Assembly: GCA_021784975.1 (NCBI GenBank)
Contig: JAJYGU010000323.1
Span: 1-6,512, forward strand
Source: Planctomycetota bacterium
GTDB taxonomy: Bacteria; Planctomycetota; Planctomycetia; Pirellulales; Thermoguttaceae
Reading direction: 5' to 3'
Length of the DNA: 6,512 nt
Below, in pieces: positions 1 to 5,254 of this stretch. Within the stretch, counting starts at the first letter, position 1, and the number at the start of each line of letters is the position of its first letter. The position numbers and the translations under genes were made by a program. Below the pieces are notes generated by a model that saw only the letters and a program-made list of their open reading frames with translations, was not told the DNA's origin and ran no database searches.

Positions 1-1
1 T

Positions 2-751
2 AGTGGTCAGTTTGCCCTCTGGAATGCGCGGTCGAAGTTGCTCTTGATCGTGCCGGACATCAACGGCCGAAAGCCCCTGCCGGATGCCTTTGTCGAGGCG
101 GCCAAGACCATTTCCGGCGGCGACCCCATCGACATCGACGGCAAGAACAAGCACGCCGTCTGCGAGGTGCTGCCGGCGAAGATACTCATGGTCACGAACG
201 ACATTTTGCGGATCGAAAACGATTCGGCGGCACTGTTCAACCGCATCGTGTGCCTGAAATTCGTCCATCACTTCTTCCCCGAAGGCCACAAGTTGCACGA
301 GCCGGGTCGGACCCGCGACCCCGAGTTGTCCGGCAAGTTGGACAAGGAACTGCCCGGCATCCTGAACTGGGCGCTGGTTGGACTGCGACGGCTCGGCCAG
401 AAGGGCACCTTCTCGACGCCCAAGGCCAGTGTCGAGTTGCGGGAAGAACTGGAAAGCGAGGGTGCGCCCGTCCAGACCTACGTGTACGAGTGCCTGGACA
501 AAGACCCGACCAAGGCCACTGCCGTGGACGACGCCCACCGGGACTATTCGATCTGGTGCCACGACCAGGGCTGCGAAGCGCTAGGCGTTACGGATTTCGG
601 GCGCGCTTTGCGTGCCGCCGTTCCGCAGGTGGAACGCAAGCGGCGGCGGGAAGGCAATGACCGGCAGTATTACTACTTCGGCGTTACCATTAAGGCATCG
701 CGCCTGAAGAAAGTCAATGATAAGGAGGTGTTTGCGTATGGAACTGTCTGA
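2..751 (+). CDS. Phage/plasmid primase-helicase, P4/D5-type, C-terminal part (5' truncated by window)
   Basis: The frame is open to the left edge, so only the C-terminal 249 residues are seen. They match the superfamily 3 helicase half of P4/D5-type primases, which unwind DNA at the replication origin of phages, satellites and plasmids. Visible landmarks, numbered from the first complete codon: a motif-B-like strand LLLIVPD ending at D19; KILMVTND with the sensor asparagine at N66; DSAALFNRI with the arginine-finger candidate R81; and PGILNWALVGLRRL at 118-131, a hallmark of this family. The Walker A loop must lie just upstream of the window. A C-terminal segment from about D198 (DFGRALRAAV, then a basic and tyrosine-rich strand pair) looks like the winged-helix tail common in these proteins. 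The gene overlaps the next one by 14 bp. The internal TTG at position 38 is not a credible start because homology continues upstream of it. The family call is firm; the element type is inferred. Confidence 0.88.
   Translation, partial: SGQFALWNARSKLLLIVPDINGRKPLPDAFVEAAKTISGGDPIDIDGKNKHAVCEVLPAKILMVTNDILRIENDSAALFNRIVCLKFVHHFFPEGHKLHEPGRTRDPELSGKLDKELPGILNWALVGLRRLGQKGTFSTPKASVELREELESEGAPVQTYVYECLDKDPTKATAVDDAHRDYSIWCHDQGCEALGVTDFGRALRAAVPQVERKRRREGNDRQYYYFGVTIKASRLKKVNDKEVFAYGTV
722..730 (+). promoter_or_regulatory. Strong Shine-Dalgarno that fixes the start of the 188-codon gene
   Basis: AAGGAGGTG is a near-perfect complement of the 16S 3' tail and sits 7 nt before the ATG at 738. It therefore selects 738 over the in-frame ATG at 717, which would lie upstream of the site. 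It is inside the end of the primase gene, consistent with translation of both from one mRNA. Confidence 0.85.
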
Positions 752-1304
752 GTGGATCACGTGGGCGTTCCGTCCCGGTCGTGCGCCGCATCGCTTTGCC
801 TCCTACGTGCTGGCGCGGCAGGCGTCCCGCGATCTGGAGCGAGAGATCGCCACGGCCGATTTCGAGGCCGCGATGGAACAAGCAGGCTTCGCCATCCATC
901 GCAGAAACCAGCGCGGCTCGGCCTTCTATCTGGCGGCCGACACCACGGCAAAGCGGACCTACGACTTCCGCCGGTACCTGCTGGCCGAGCCTATCGACCA
1001 CCCGCTCAGCGAGCCAGAGTTCGCTCCGTTTGGGGCGTTGCCGGCGGACGATCAGGCAGCCGTGCTGGGATGGATCAAAGCCAGTCTTGTCCCGATCCGC
1101 CGGACGCGCACCTTGGCCCAGTTGCGGTATCCGTGTGCGCTCGTCACGGGCCGACGGATTCGTGACCAGCACATGCGCGGCGCACTGCTGACGGCCGGGA
1201 TCGAGGCGGTGGGACGCTGGCGGTTCCGATGCTGCCTCAGCGACAGGGCAATGGCCGAGTTGCGACAAAGACGCCATGAACAACGACAGGAGATTTGTCA
1301 ATGA
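738..1304 (+). CDS. Hypothetical protein with helix-wing segments, downstream of primase
   Basis: A 188-residue soluble, basic protein that I cannot assign to a named family. The start at 738 is chosen because a near-perfect Shine-Dalgarno lies 7 nt upstream. Its first 14 bp overlap the primase gene and its stop overlaps the next start as ATGA, so it is translated as part of an operon. Around residues 40-66 there is a helix ADFEAAMEQAGFAIHRR followed by a glycine turn and a strand pair (SAFYLAAD). This resembles the primase C-terminal winged-helix segment and a segment in the 154-residue protein downstream. A second, weaker helix-wing pattern (HMRGALLTAGIEAVGRWRF) occurs near residues 145-163. 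No signal peptide, membrane segment or catalytic motif is visible. A role as a DNA-binding helper of replication or copy control is an inference from position and this pattern only. Confidence 0.8.
   Translation: MELSEWITWAFRPGRAPHRFASYVLARQASRDLEREIATADFEAAMEQAGFAIHRRNQRGSAFYLAADTTAKRTYDFRRYLLAEPIDHPLSEPEFAPFGALPADDQAAVLGWIKASLVPIRRTRTLAQLRYPCALVTGRRIRDQHMRGALLTAGIEAVGRWRFRCCLSDRAMAELRQRRHEQRQEICQ
1288..1293 (+). promoter_or_regulatory. Shine-Dalgarno for the 137-codon gene
   Basis: AGGAGA lies 7 nt before the ATG at 1301. It favours that ATG over the in-frame TTG at 1295, which would be only 1 nt away. The site lies inside the preceding gene. Confidence 0.7.
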
Positions 1305-1714
1305 CTCACACAACCAAATACAAACTCGCCGACGCCGAGCGTCAAAAACGCATGGACGAGTTCGCCCAGACCGATCAGCCGGCGGCGCTTGCAGCCGAAC
1401 TGGCGGCGGCCCGCCTGATGGCCGAGGAGGCAATCAACGCCGGCCACAACACGCTGGCGGCGGGGCTGCTTCAAACAATCGCCAAGCTCGGCAACGCCCA
1501 CACCGCGAGCCAACTGCGGTTGGGCGAGTTGCTCGAAAAGGCCGCCGTGCTCGAATTGGGAACGCAACTGGTCGGCATCATAAGCGAAGAGATCGCGGGC
1601 CGCTTCGACGGCTGGGAAATCGCGGTGGAGGCGATCTGCAATCACCTCACGGCCACGATCCAGGACACCGACAACGAACCCAAGCTGCTGACCGACGAAA
1701 GGAGCCGACAATGA
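1301..1714 (+). CDS. Hypothetical helical protein of the primase operon
   Basis: A 137-residue protein that is almost entirely predicted helix, with an alanine- and leucine-rich centre from about residue 28 to 108 (for example ELAAARLMAEEAINAG and LQTIAKLGNAHTASQLRLGE). It ends in a charged tail. A segment near residues 88-112 (LGTQLVGIISEEI, then FDGWEIAVEAI) looks like an amphipathic interaction surface. I recognise the general look of small proteins encoded near primases or packaging genes in phage-like elements, but cannot name a family, and no catalytic motif is visible. Its start forms an ATGA overlap with the gene before, and its stop forms an ATGA overlap with the gene after, which points to coupled translation and a matched level of expression. 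AGGAGA 7 nt upstream supports the start. A structural or adaptor role is more likely than an enzyme, by inference. Confidence 0.8.
   Translation: MTHTTKYKLADAERQKRMDEFAQTDQPAALAAELAAARLMAEEAINAGHNTLAAGLLQTIAKLGNAHTASQLRLGELLEKAAVLELGTQLVGIISEEIAGRFDGWEIAVEAICNHLTATIQDTDNEPKLLTDERSRQ
1698..1704 (+). promoter_or_regulatory. Shine-Dalgarno for the 154-codon gene
   Basis: AAAGGAG lies 6 nt before the ATG at 1711 and decides that start. The frame stays open upstream as far as 1276, but that stretch is a shadow of the 137-codon gene. Confidence 0.75.
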
Positions 1715-2175
1715 TCGACTATGACTTGACCGACCGGACATTTACCATCGACGGCCAGCCGGCGACCAGGGCTGCCGCCCTGGCGATGCTCCATGCAGAA
1801 GGACTCACCACAAAGGAGGCCAATCTGGTGCTGCGGGCCGCCCGACGCACCGCCGAGATCGAACACCGGACACGGCCAACCGACTTACTCAGCATCAGCG
1901 AGGCCATGCGCCTCTTCGCGTCCGTCTTAGAGCTTGAATGGGACCGTCGGCAGAACGTGCGAAGGGCCGAGCGATGGATTCCCGCGAACCTCCGGCCTGC
2001 GAGGAGGCCGATCTCGATTTACTCTTTGAAGCACACCTGCGACCATGCTTATCAGCGCGCCGGCAGCGCGTGTTACCTGCGGTCGGACGACTTTGCCAAG
2101 TGCCTGCGGCGGTGCGACCTGAAGATCACCCGTGACGGCCGCGGAGTGTATGCGAAAGAGATTGAGTATGATTGA
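1711..2175 (+). CDS. Hypothetical protein, possible C-terminal winged-helix DNA-binding segment
   Basis: A 154-residue protein of no family I can name. It begins MIDYDLTDRTFTIDGQ and contains a possible helix-turn-helix at about residues 25-47 (AALAMLHAEGLTTKEANLVL). The basic middle has ERWIPANLRPARRP. The C-terminal 50 residues run SIYSLKHTCDHAY, then DDFAKCLRRCDLKITRDGRG from D126, then a strand. This SLKH, helix, R-G-turn, strand layout resembles short phage and plasmid replication-associated domains and the tail of the primase in this window. The start is set by AAAGGAG 6 nt upstream and by the ATGA overlap with the gene before. The upstream extension of the same frame lacks a matching site. 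A role in DNA binding or replication control is inferred. The same frame remains open for a further 33 or so plausible codons after the stop before the next likely start, which is noted separately. Confidence 0.78.
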   Translation: MIDYDLTDRTFTIDGQPATRAAALAMLHAEGLTTKEANLVLRAARRTAEIEHRTRPTDLLSISEAMRLFASVLELEWDRRQNVRRAERWIPANLRPARRPISIYSLKHTCDHAYQRAGSACYLRSDDFAKCLRRCDLKITRDGRGVYAKEIEYD

Positions 2176-2266
2176 CCACGTGACTTTAAGCCGCCGCCGT
2201 GTGGCGACGACATTTTCACGGCCCCGCATCGCGGTACTGTGCGGAAACAAGGCCGACCTAAGAACC

Positions 2267-2273
2267 GAGGAAG
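2267..2273 (+). promoter_or_regulatory. Candidate Shine-Dalgarno for the 106-codon gene
   Basis: GAGGAAG lies 11 nt before the ATG at 2285, a longer spacing than for the other genes here. It still supports 2285 over the alternative ATG at 2168, which has only a weak AAGAG upstream. Confidence 0.45.
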
Positions 2274-2284
2274 TATGGTGTCTT

Positions 2285-2605
2285 ATGTTATCACAAGTGG
2301 AAACCCCGGCGGAACGCAACCTGCGCATCGCAGCAGAGCAAGGCGCGATTTACCGCGAGACGGTCATCGCGCTGTTACAGCCGTTCGACGAGCCGACGGC
2401 CGCCGGCATGATGCCCTTCGTCAACCTTGGCGGTGAGACGGTTCCGTTGGCGTCGGCCGTGAAGAGGCTCCGCGACGAGACTCCTACGCTTGGGGCGCTG
2501 TTCAACGCCACTGCCAAGCTGGGCATCGCCCAACTGACGGTCCCGCAATTCCGCGCCATCCGCGCGACCGCCCCGGAACTGCTGGGCCTGCGGCCCAAGG
2601 GGTAG
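2285..2605 (+). CDS. Hypothetical protein, last gene of the primase operon
   Basis: A 106-residue protein without a recognised family. The chosen start gives MLSQVETPAERNLRIAAEQG, a charged helical opening. The protein continues with helices around FDEPTAAGMMPFVNLGG, a short strand (ETVPLASAVKRL) and a closing helix-rich part ending ELLGLRPKG. There is no signal peptide, membrane span or catalytic motif. An ATG at 2168 is in frame and would add 39 residues and overlap the previous gene by 8 bp. I prefer 2285 because the extra segment is basic, irregular and compositionally unlike the rest, and because GAGGAAG precedes 2285. With that start there is a 109-bp gap after the 154-codon gene. It is likely on the same transcript. 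Existence of the gene is fairly sure; start and function are not. Confidence 0.7.
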   Translation: MLSQVETPAERNLRIAAEQGAIYRETVIALLQPFDEPTAAGMMPFVNLGGETVPLASAVKRLRDETPTLGALFNATAKLGIAQLTVPQFRAIRATAPELLGLRPKG

Positions 2606-2620
2606 CCGGCGCTCCGCAGG
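2587..2620 (+). terminator. Weak candidate terminator hairpin after the primase operon
   Basis: CCTGCGG (2587-2593) and CCGCAGG (2614-2620) are a perfect 7-bp inverted repeat that brackets the stop codon of the 106-codon gene. The loop is 20 nt, which is long, and the following sequence (GGCCTCTGTTT) is only mildly T-rich, so termination is uncertain. Confidence 0.25.
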
Positions 2621-2698
2621 GGCCTCTGTTTGGCGCTCCTGTGGTAGCCTGTCTTACGGCCATCCTGTAGCGAGTAACGGCGCTCGTCGTGCCGTCGC
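2608..2698 (+). repeat. Degenerate short direct repeats in the 2606-2801 gap
   Basis: GGCGCTC occurs at 2608, 2632 and 2679. A related block (GGCCATCCTGTAG) starts at 2658, so four blocks recur about every 21-26 bp. The first two blocks also share a following GCCT and a T-rich end. The remainder of this 196-bp gap is GC-rich with a small hairpin (CCCCG-GATCA-CGGGG at 2760-2774). The blocks could be iterons or chance in GC-rich DNA. Confidence 0.25.
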
Positions 2699-2801
2699 CA
2701 CCATTGCCTGTGGTCCGGGGAGCAACGGCCGTGCTGGGCTCATAGCGACGGCGCGGCCGCCCCGGATCACGGGGTCTTCCAACACGTCAAGGAATACAGC
2801 C

Positions 2802-3014
2802 ATGTTAGACAATCGAACCATTGATGACCTGACCAACGAGGCCAAGCCCGTGGATTTCTTGATGCTTCGCAGCTACGTCAAACGCGCCCCGTCGGTGCAG
2901 TATGCGCGGCGGATCACGATTCCTTCGCTGCGAAGATTCCACCCGGCGATCTGGTTGCGAATTGAGTCACTATCGGAGCAACCAGTAGAGCACGAGAAGT
3001 ACGAGCAGCGCTAA
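2802..3014 (+). CDS. Hypothetical 70-residue basic protein
   Basis: A short plus-strand gene with AAGGA (2789-2793) placed 8 nt before the ATG, which supports real translation. The protein opens with an acidic helix (MLDNRTIDDLTNEAKPVDF) and continues basic (LRSYVKRAPSVQYARRI, SLRRFHP), ending in a charged tail. I recognise no family; the basic middle could contact nucleic acid. It lies alone, 196 bp after the primase operon. Its last 45 bp overlap the end of a convergent minus-strand frame at 2970-3134, and one of the two reading frames may be extended artificially, for example by a frameshift or a fusion of unrelated sequence at the 3' end. Confidence 0.5.
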   Translation: MLDNRTIDDLTNEAKPVDFLMLRSYVKRAPSVQYARRITIPSLRRFHPAIWLRIESLSEQPVEHEKYEQR

Positions 3015-3134
3015 CAAGCAGCCTGAAGATTTCTTTGGCGGCTGGGGATCGTCGTCCGAAGCGGCAACGACGGCCGTCAACGGGTCCAGCCCGCAGGCGA
3101 CGTTGAGCAAAGTTTCTTCTTCTCGTTCGTCCAC
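2970..3134 (-). CDS. Small acidic tail-anchored membrane protein, hypothetical
   Basis: A 54-residue frame starting at a GTG. The translation has three clear parts: an acidic start (MDEREEETLLNVACGLDP), a middle TAVVAASDDDPQPPKKSSG, and an unbroken hydrophobic stretch CLLALLVLLVLYWLL of about 15 residues ending in one arginine and a stop. The two lysines just before the hydrophobic stretch predict the N-terminus in the cytoplasm with a C-terminal anchor. This ordered layout is unlikely to arise as an antisense shadow, which is why I call it despite its length. There is no Shine-Dalgarno; an extended -10 sequence immediately upstream would permit leaderless translation. A stop codon lies five codons before the GTG in this frame. 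It converges on, and overlaps by 45 bp, the 70-codon gene. Function is unknown; I have no family to offer. Confidence 0.5.
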   Translation of the reverse strand: MDEREEETLLNVACGLDPLTAVVAASDDDPQPPKKSSGCLLALLVLLVLYWLLR

Positions 3135-3140
3135 ATCTTG

Positions 3141-3149
3141 AGTATAGCA
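3141..3149 (-). promoter_or_regulatory. Candidate extended -10 promoter for the 54-residue membrane protein
   Basis: On the minus strand TGCTATACT matches the extended -10 consensus TGnTATAAT at all but one position. Transcription would begin about 6-8 nt further on, at or next to the GTG at 3134, so the mRNA would be leaderless. No good -35 is visible, which extended -10 promoters do not require. Confidence 0.3.
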
Positions 3150-3162
3150 TCACAGTCTTCTG

Positions 3163-3186
3163 TCTTTCCATCAGCCTTTGGAAAGA
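3163..3186. repeat. Perfect 8-bp inverted repeat (hairpin)
   Basis: TCTTTCCA (3163-3170) is followed after 8 nt by its exact reverse complement TGGAAAGA (3179-3186). The pairing can extend by two more base pairs with one bulge. Neither flank is T-rich, so it is not a standard terminator in either direction. It may be a protein-binding or recombination site; the repeat is seen directly and its role is unknown. Confidence 0.55.
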
Positions 3187-3350
3187 ACACAATAAGCGAT
3201 GGTAGGAATCCACCTCGCCTCGGTCATCCGATCGGGGCGGATGGGGCACCTTCTTGATACCCGATTCTTGCGGCCCATTCTCTTGGCCGCTACTGCACCT
3301 GATTTCACGAATCGAGCGCTCTTTACCTCTACCCCTGTGAGATCGCATCT

Positions 3351-3551
3351 ATGACATTCGCCCCCGATGTTACGCCTGTTTTCGTCACAAAATCCGACGT
3401 TCCGCCCCGCAACGTGCTGCCGGCCTTGGCGCGGCTCTTAATCGACATGGACCGCCGGCAGAAGTTGACAAACGACGGATCGCCGATGATGCTTAAGGAG
3501 TTGTCCCCTGTAGCCCCTTGGATGATGCAACCATGCCCGTCACAAAACTGA
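3351..3551 (+). CDS. Small protein overlapping the recombinase start; possible recombinase accessory factor
   Basis: A 66-residue frame whose last 19 bp overlap the recombinase gene when that begins at 3533. It carries a proline-rich opening (MTFAPDVTPVFVTKSDVPP), then a helix VLPALARLLIDMDRRQK, then a loose methionine- and proline-containing tail. Only a weak purine stretch (GTGAGA) precedes the ATG. The overlap matters because the recombinase itself lacks a good Shine-Dalgarno next to its ATG, so its translation may depend on ribosomes finishing this gene. Small basic or helical proteins beside large serine recombinases are sometimes directionality factors, but their sequences are not conserved as a class, so that idea rests on position. 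Alternatively this is a leader frame whose only job is translational coupling. Confidence 0.5.
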   Translation: MTFAPDVTPVFVTKSDVPPRNVLPALARLLIDMDRRQKLTNDGSPMMLKELSPVAPWMMQPCPSQN

Positions 3552-5245
3552 TTCCCGCGGCCGGCTATATTCGGATGTCCGGCAGGCAGCAAGACAAAAG
3601 TCCCGCCGAGCAGCGGGCCGAAATTGCCAAACTGGCCGACCGCGAGGGATTCGCCGTCGTCGAGTGGTTTACCGACGAAGCAATCACGGGGGATAGCAGC
3701 ACGGATGCCCGTCCTGGTCTGGCGGCCCTGCTTGCGGGCGCTAAGGCCGGCAAGTTCAAGGTGGTCTTGGCGTGGCACACCAACCGGGTTTCCCGCGAAG
3801 ACCCGATGGACGCCATCGTCTTCTACAACCAGCTACGCAAGGCCGGCGTGGGATTGCACACCTGCTGTGAAGGCAGTATTGACCTGGAAGACTTCGCCAA
3901 GCAGTTGTTGCTGTTCATCAATCAGAAAGCCAGCAACGACTTCCTGGTCGAAATGTCGGCCAAGACCCTCCGGGGCCGAATCGCCAACGCCAAGGCGGGC
4001 GGCCACAACGGCGGCCGGGCGACCTACGCAATGGATCGGGGGCTGTTCGATTTCAACCACAAACTTGTGCGGCGATTGCAGCCTGGCGAGTACGTCAGAC
4101 AGGCAGGACACCGTGTTCACCTTCTTCCTTGCACGGACCAAGCCAAGATCGACGCCGTGAAGTTCGCCTTCGAGCGGTTCGACCGGGCGGACATTGGCCT
4201 ACGCACGTTGGCGCGGGAGTTGGAAGCGAAGGGTTTCCCCAGTCCGACCGGCGAGGGCTGGACCCATTTCAACGTCGCCCGGTTGCTGCGGAACCGCGCC
4301 TACGCCGGCACGTCGCTTTGGGGCGCGACCGCCTGGGGCAAGTACCATGAGGCCCAAGGGGACAACATCGTGCCCACCGGCAACGGCAAGCAGCGGGGAC
4401 GGCGGCGAAAGGCTTTGGCGGATGCCATCAGCGTTGACGGCGCTCATCAGGGGATCGTTCCCGTGGCTTTGTTCAATCGCGTCCAAGCCAAGCTGCCGAA
4501 GTCGAAGCCGTACCAGCCCAAACGCAAGGCCCCTTACCCGTTGGCCGGGCTGATGTACTGCGGGCACTGCGGTCAACCCATGTACGGCAATACCCTCCAC
4601 GCGAAAAAAGGCGGCAAGCAGTACGCCTATCACCACTATATCTGCTCCAGCTACGTCAACGACCTCGATTCGACCTGTGGCCGGCACCCCATCGACGCGG
4701 CCCTGGTCCTCCGCTGGCTGACCGACAAGCTCCGGGAACTCTACCTGGGTGCAGGCCGTGACGCCCTGATCCAGGAAATTCACAGCCAACTCAAGGCCGA
4801 ACCCAAAGCCAACAAGAGCGATGTGAAGCGGTTGGAGAAGCGTGCGGCCGACTTGGAGAAAGAGGTAGGCCGACTGGTCAAGGCGATCCGCACCCTGGAC
4901 GCCGACGAATTAGTGGAGGAACTGTCGCTGGTGCAAGCCGAACGAGAGCGAGTCAAGGCGGAGTTGGCCGACGCCAACAAGCTCTCGGGGCCGGTTGACT
5001 TGGATGGCGTGGCGGAGCGGATTGCCGACCAGCTATGGAAGGTTGGCAAGCAGTTGACCGATTCTGACCCGGCGGTCCTCCGCGAAGTCCTCCAGCTATT
5101 CGTCTACCGCGTTACCTGCCGCTGGGAGCGTATCGGCAAGACGCAGCGCCGCAGCCGGTTGGTCGGCGGGACCGTGGAATTGTGGCCCCAAAGCCGGTTT
5201 TCTAACGCCGCGTCCGGTTTTGGGGTAGTGGCGCAAGCGTCTTGA
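3533..5245 (+). CDS. Large serine recombinase (site-specific integrase/excisionase)
   Basis: A complete 570-residue large serine recombinase, the enzyme class that integrates and excises phages, integrative elements and some transposons by cutting all four strands through a covalent serine link. The catalytic domain covers roughly residues 8-150: GYIRMS gives nucleophile S16, STDARPGL includes R60, and WHTNRVSRED supplies R85 and R88. After a linker with GGRATYAMDRGLFD comes the recombinase DNA-binding domain at about 207-271 (GLRTLARELEAKGFPSP, NVARLLRNRAYAG). A zinc ribbon uses C343, C346, C371 and C382. A coiled coil spans about 420-488, followed by a C-terminal helical part. All active-site features I can check are intact, so it should be functional. 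The ATG at 3533 is preferred; an in-frame TTG at 3518 would add five residues. AAGGAG at 3495-3500 is too far from either, so coupling to the overlapping small gene is likely. The target site is not identifiable here. Confidence 0.97.
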   Translation: MPVTKLIPAAGYIRMSGRQQDKSPAEQRAEIAKLADREGFAVVEWFTDEAITGDSSTDARPGLAALLAGAKAGKFKVVLAWHTNRVSREDPMDAIVFYNQLRKAGVGLHTCCEGSIDLEDFAKQLLLFINQKASNDFLVEMSAKTLRGRIANAKAGGHNGGRATYAMDRGLFDFNHKLVRRLQPGEYVRQAGHRVHLLPCTDQAKIDAVKFAFERFDRADIGLRTLARELEAKGFPSPTGEGWTHFNVARLLRNRAYAGTSLWGATAWGKYHEAQGDNIVPTGNGKQRGRRRKALADAISVDGAHQGIVPVALFNRVQAKLPKSKPYQPKRKAPYPLAGLMYCGHCGQPMYGNTLHAKKGGKQYAYHHYICSSYVNDLDSTCGRHPIDAALVLRWLTDKLRELYLGAGRDALIQEIHSQLKAEPKANKSDVKRLEKRAADLEKEVGRLVKAIRTLDADELVEELSLVQAERERVKAELADANKLSGPVDLDGVAERIADQLWKVGKQLTDSDPAVLREVLQLFVYRVTCRWERIGKTQRRSRLVGGTVELWPQSRFSNAASGFGVVAQAS

Positions 5246-5254
5246 CGCTCGCGC
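5231..5254 (+). terminator. Hairpin over the recombinase stop codon, candidate terminator
   Basis: GCGCAAGCGTC (5231-5241) and GACGCTCGCGC (5244-5254) pair over 11 positions with one mismatch, and the stop codon TGA (5243-5245) sits at the tip. The stem is strong, but it is not followed by a T tract, so it could act as a mRNA 3'-end stabiliser or a recombination or protein-binding site rather than an intrinsic terminator. Confidence 0.4.

Larger units (their letters stand above)
3015..3350. other. 336-bp stretch without a plus-strand gene
   Basis: The left third holds most of the minus-strand 54-codon frame and its possible promoter. The centre holds an 8-bp perfect hairpin at 3163-3186. From 3187 to 3350 I see nothing firm: a 51-codon plus-strand frame (3199-3354) exists but has no ribosome binding site and no protein-like pattern. 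This stretch lies upstream of the recombinase module, where an attachment site could sit, but no recognisable core was found. Confidence 0.5.

Noticed and set aside
714..1433. 239-codon minus-strand frame opposite the 188- and 137-codon genes
   Set aside because: Shadow of the plus-strand operon: it covers two coupled genes with strong ribosome binding sites and its own translation is irregular and arginine/proline-rich.
1276..1710. Upstream extension of the 154-codon gene to the ATG at 1276
   Set aside because: The extension is an arginine- and glycine-rich shadow of the 137-codon gene; AAAGGAG before 1711 marks the real start.
2914..3348. 144-codon minus-strand frame
   Set aside because: Arginine- and serine-rich with no domain; a different minus-strand frame in the same place gives the much more protein-like 54-residue product.
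3199..3354. 51-codon plus-strand frame that ends in an ATGA overlap with the 66-codon gene
   Set aside because: The overlap is suggestive, but there is no ribosome binding site and the translation has no recognisable order or domain; it probably arises by chance.
3465..3493. TTGACA at 3465-3470 as a promoter for the recombinase
   Set aside because: The -35 is perfect, but the sequence 16-18 bp further on has no acceptable -10, and it lies inside the 66-codon gene.
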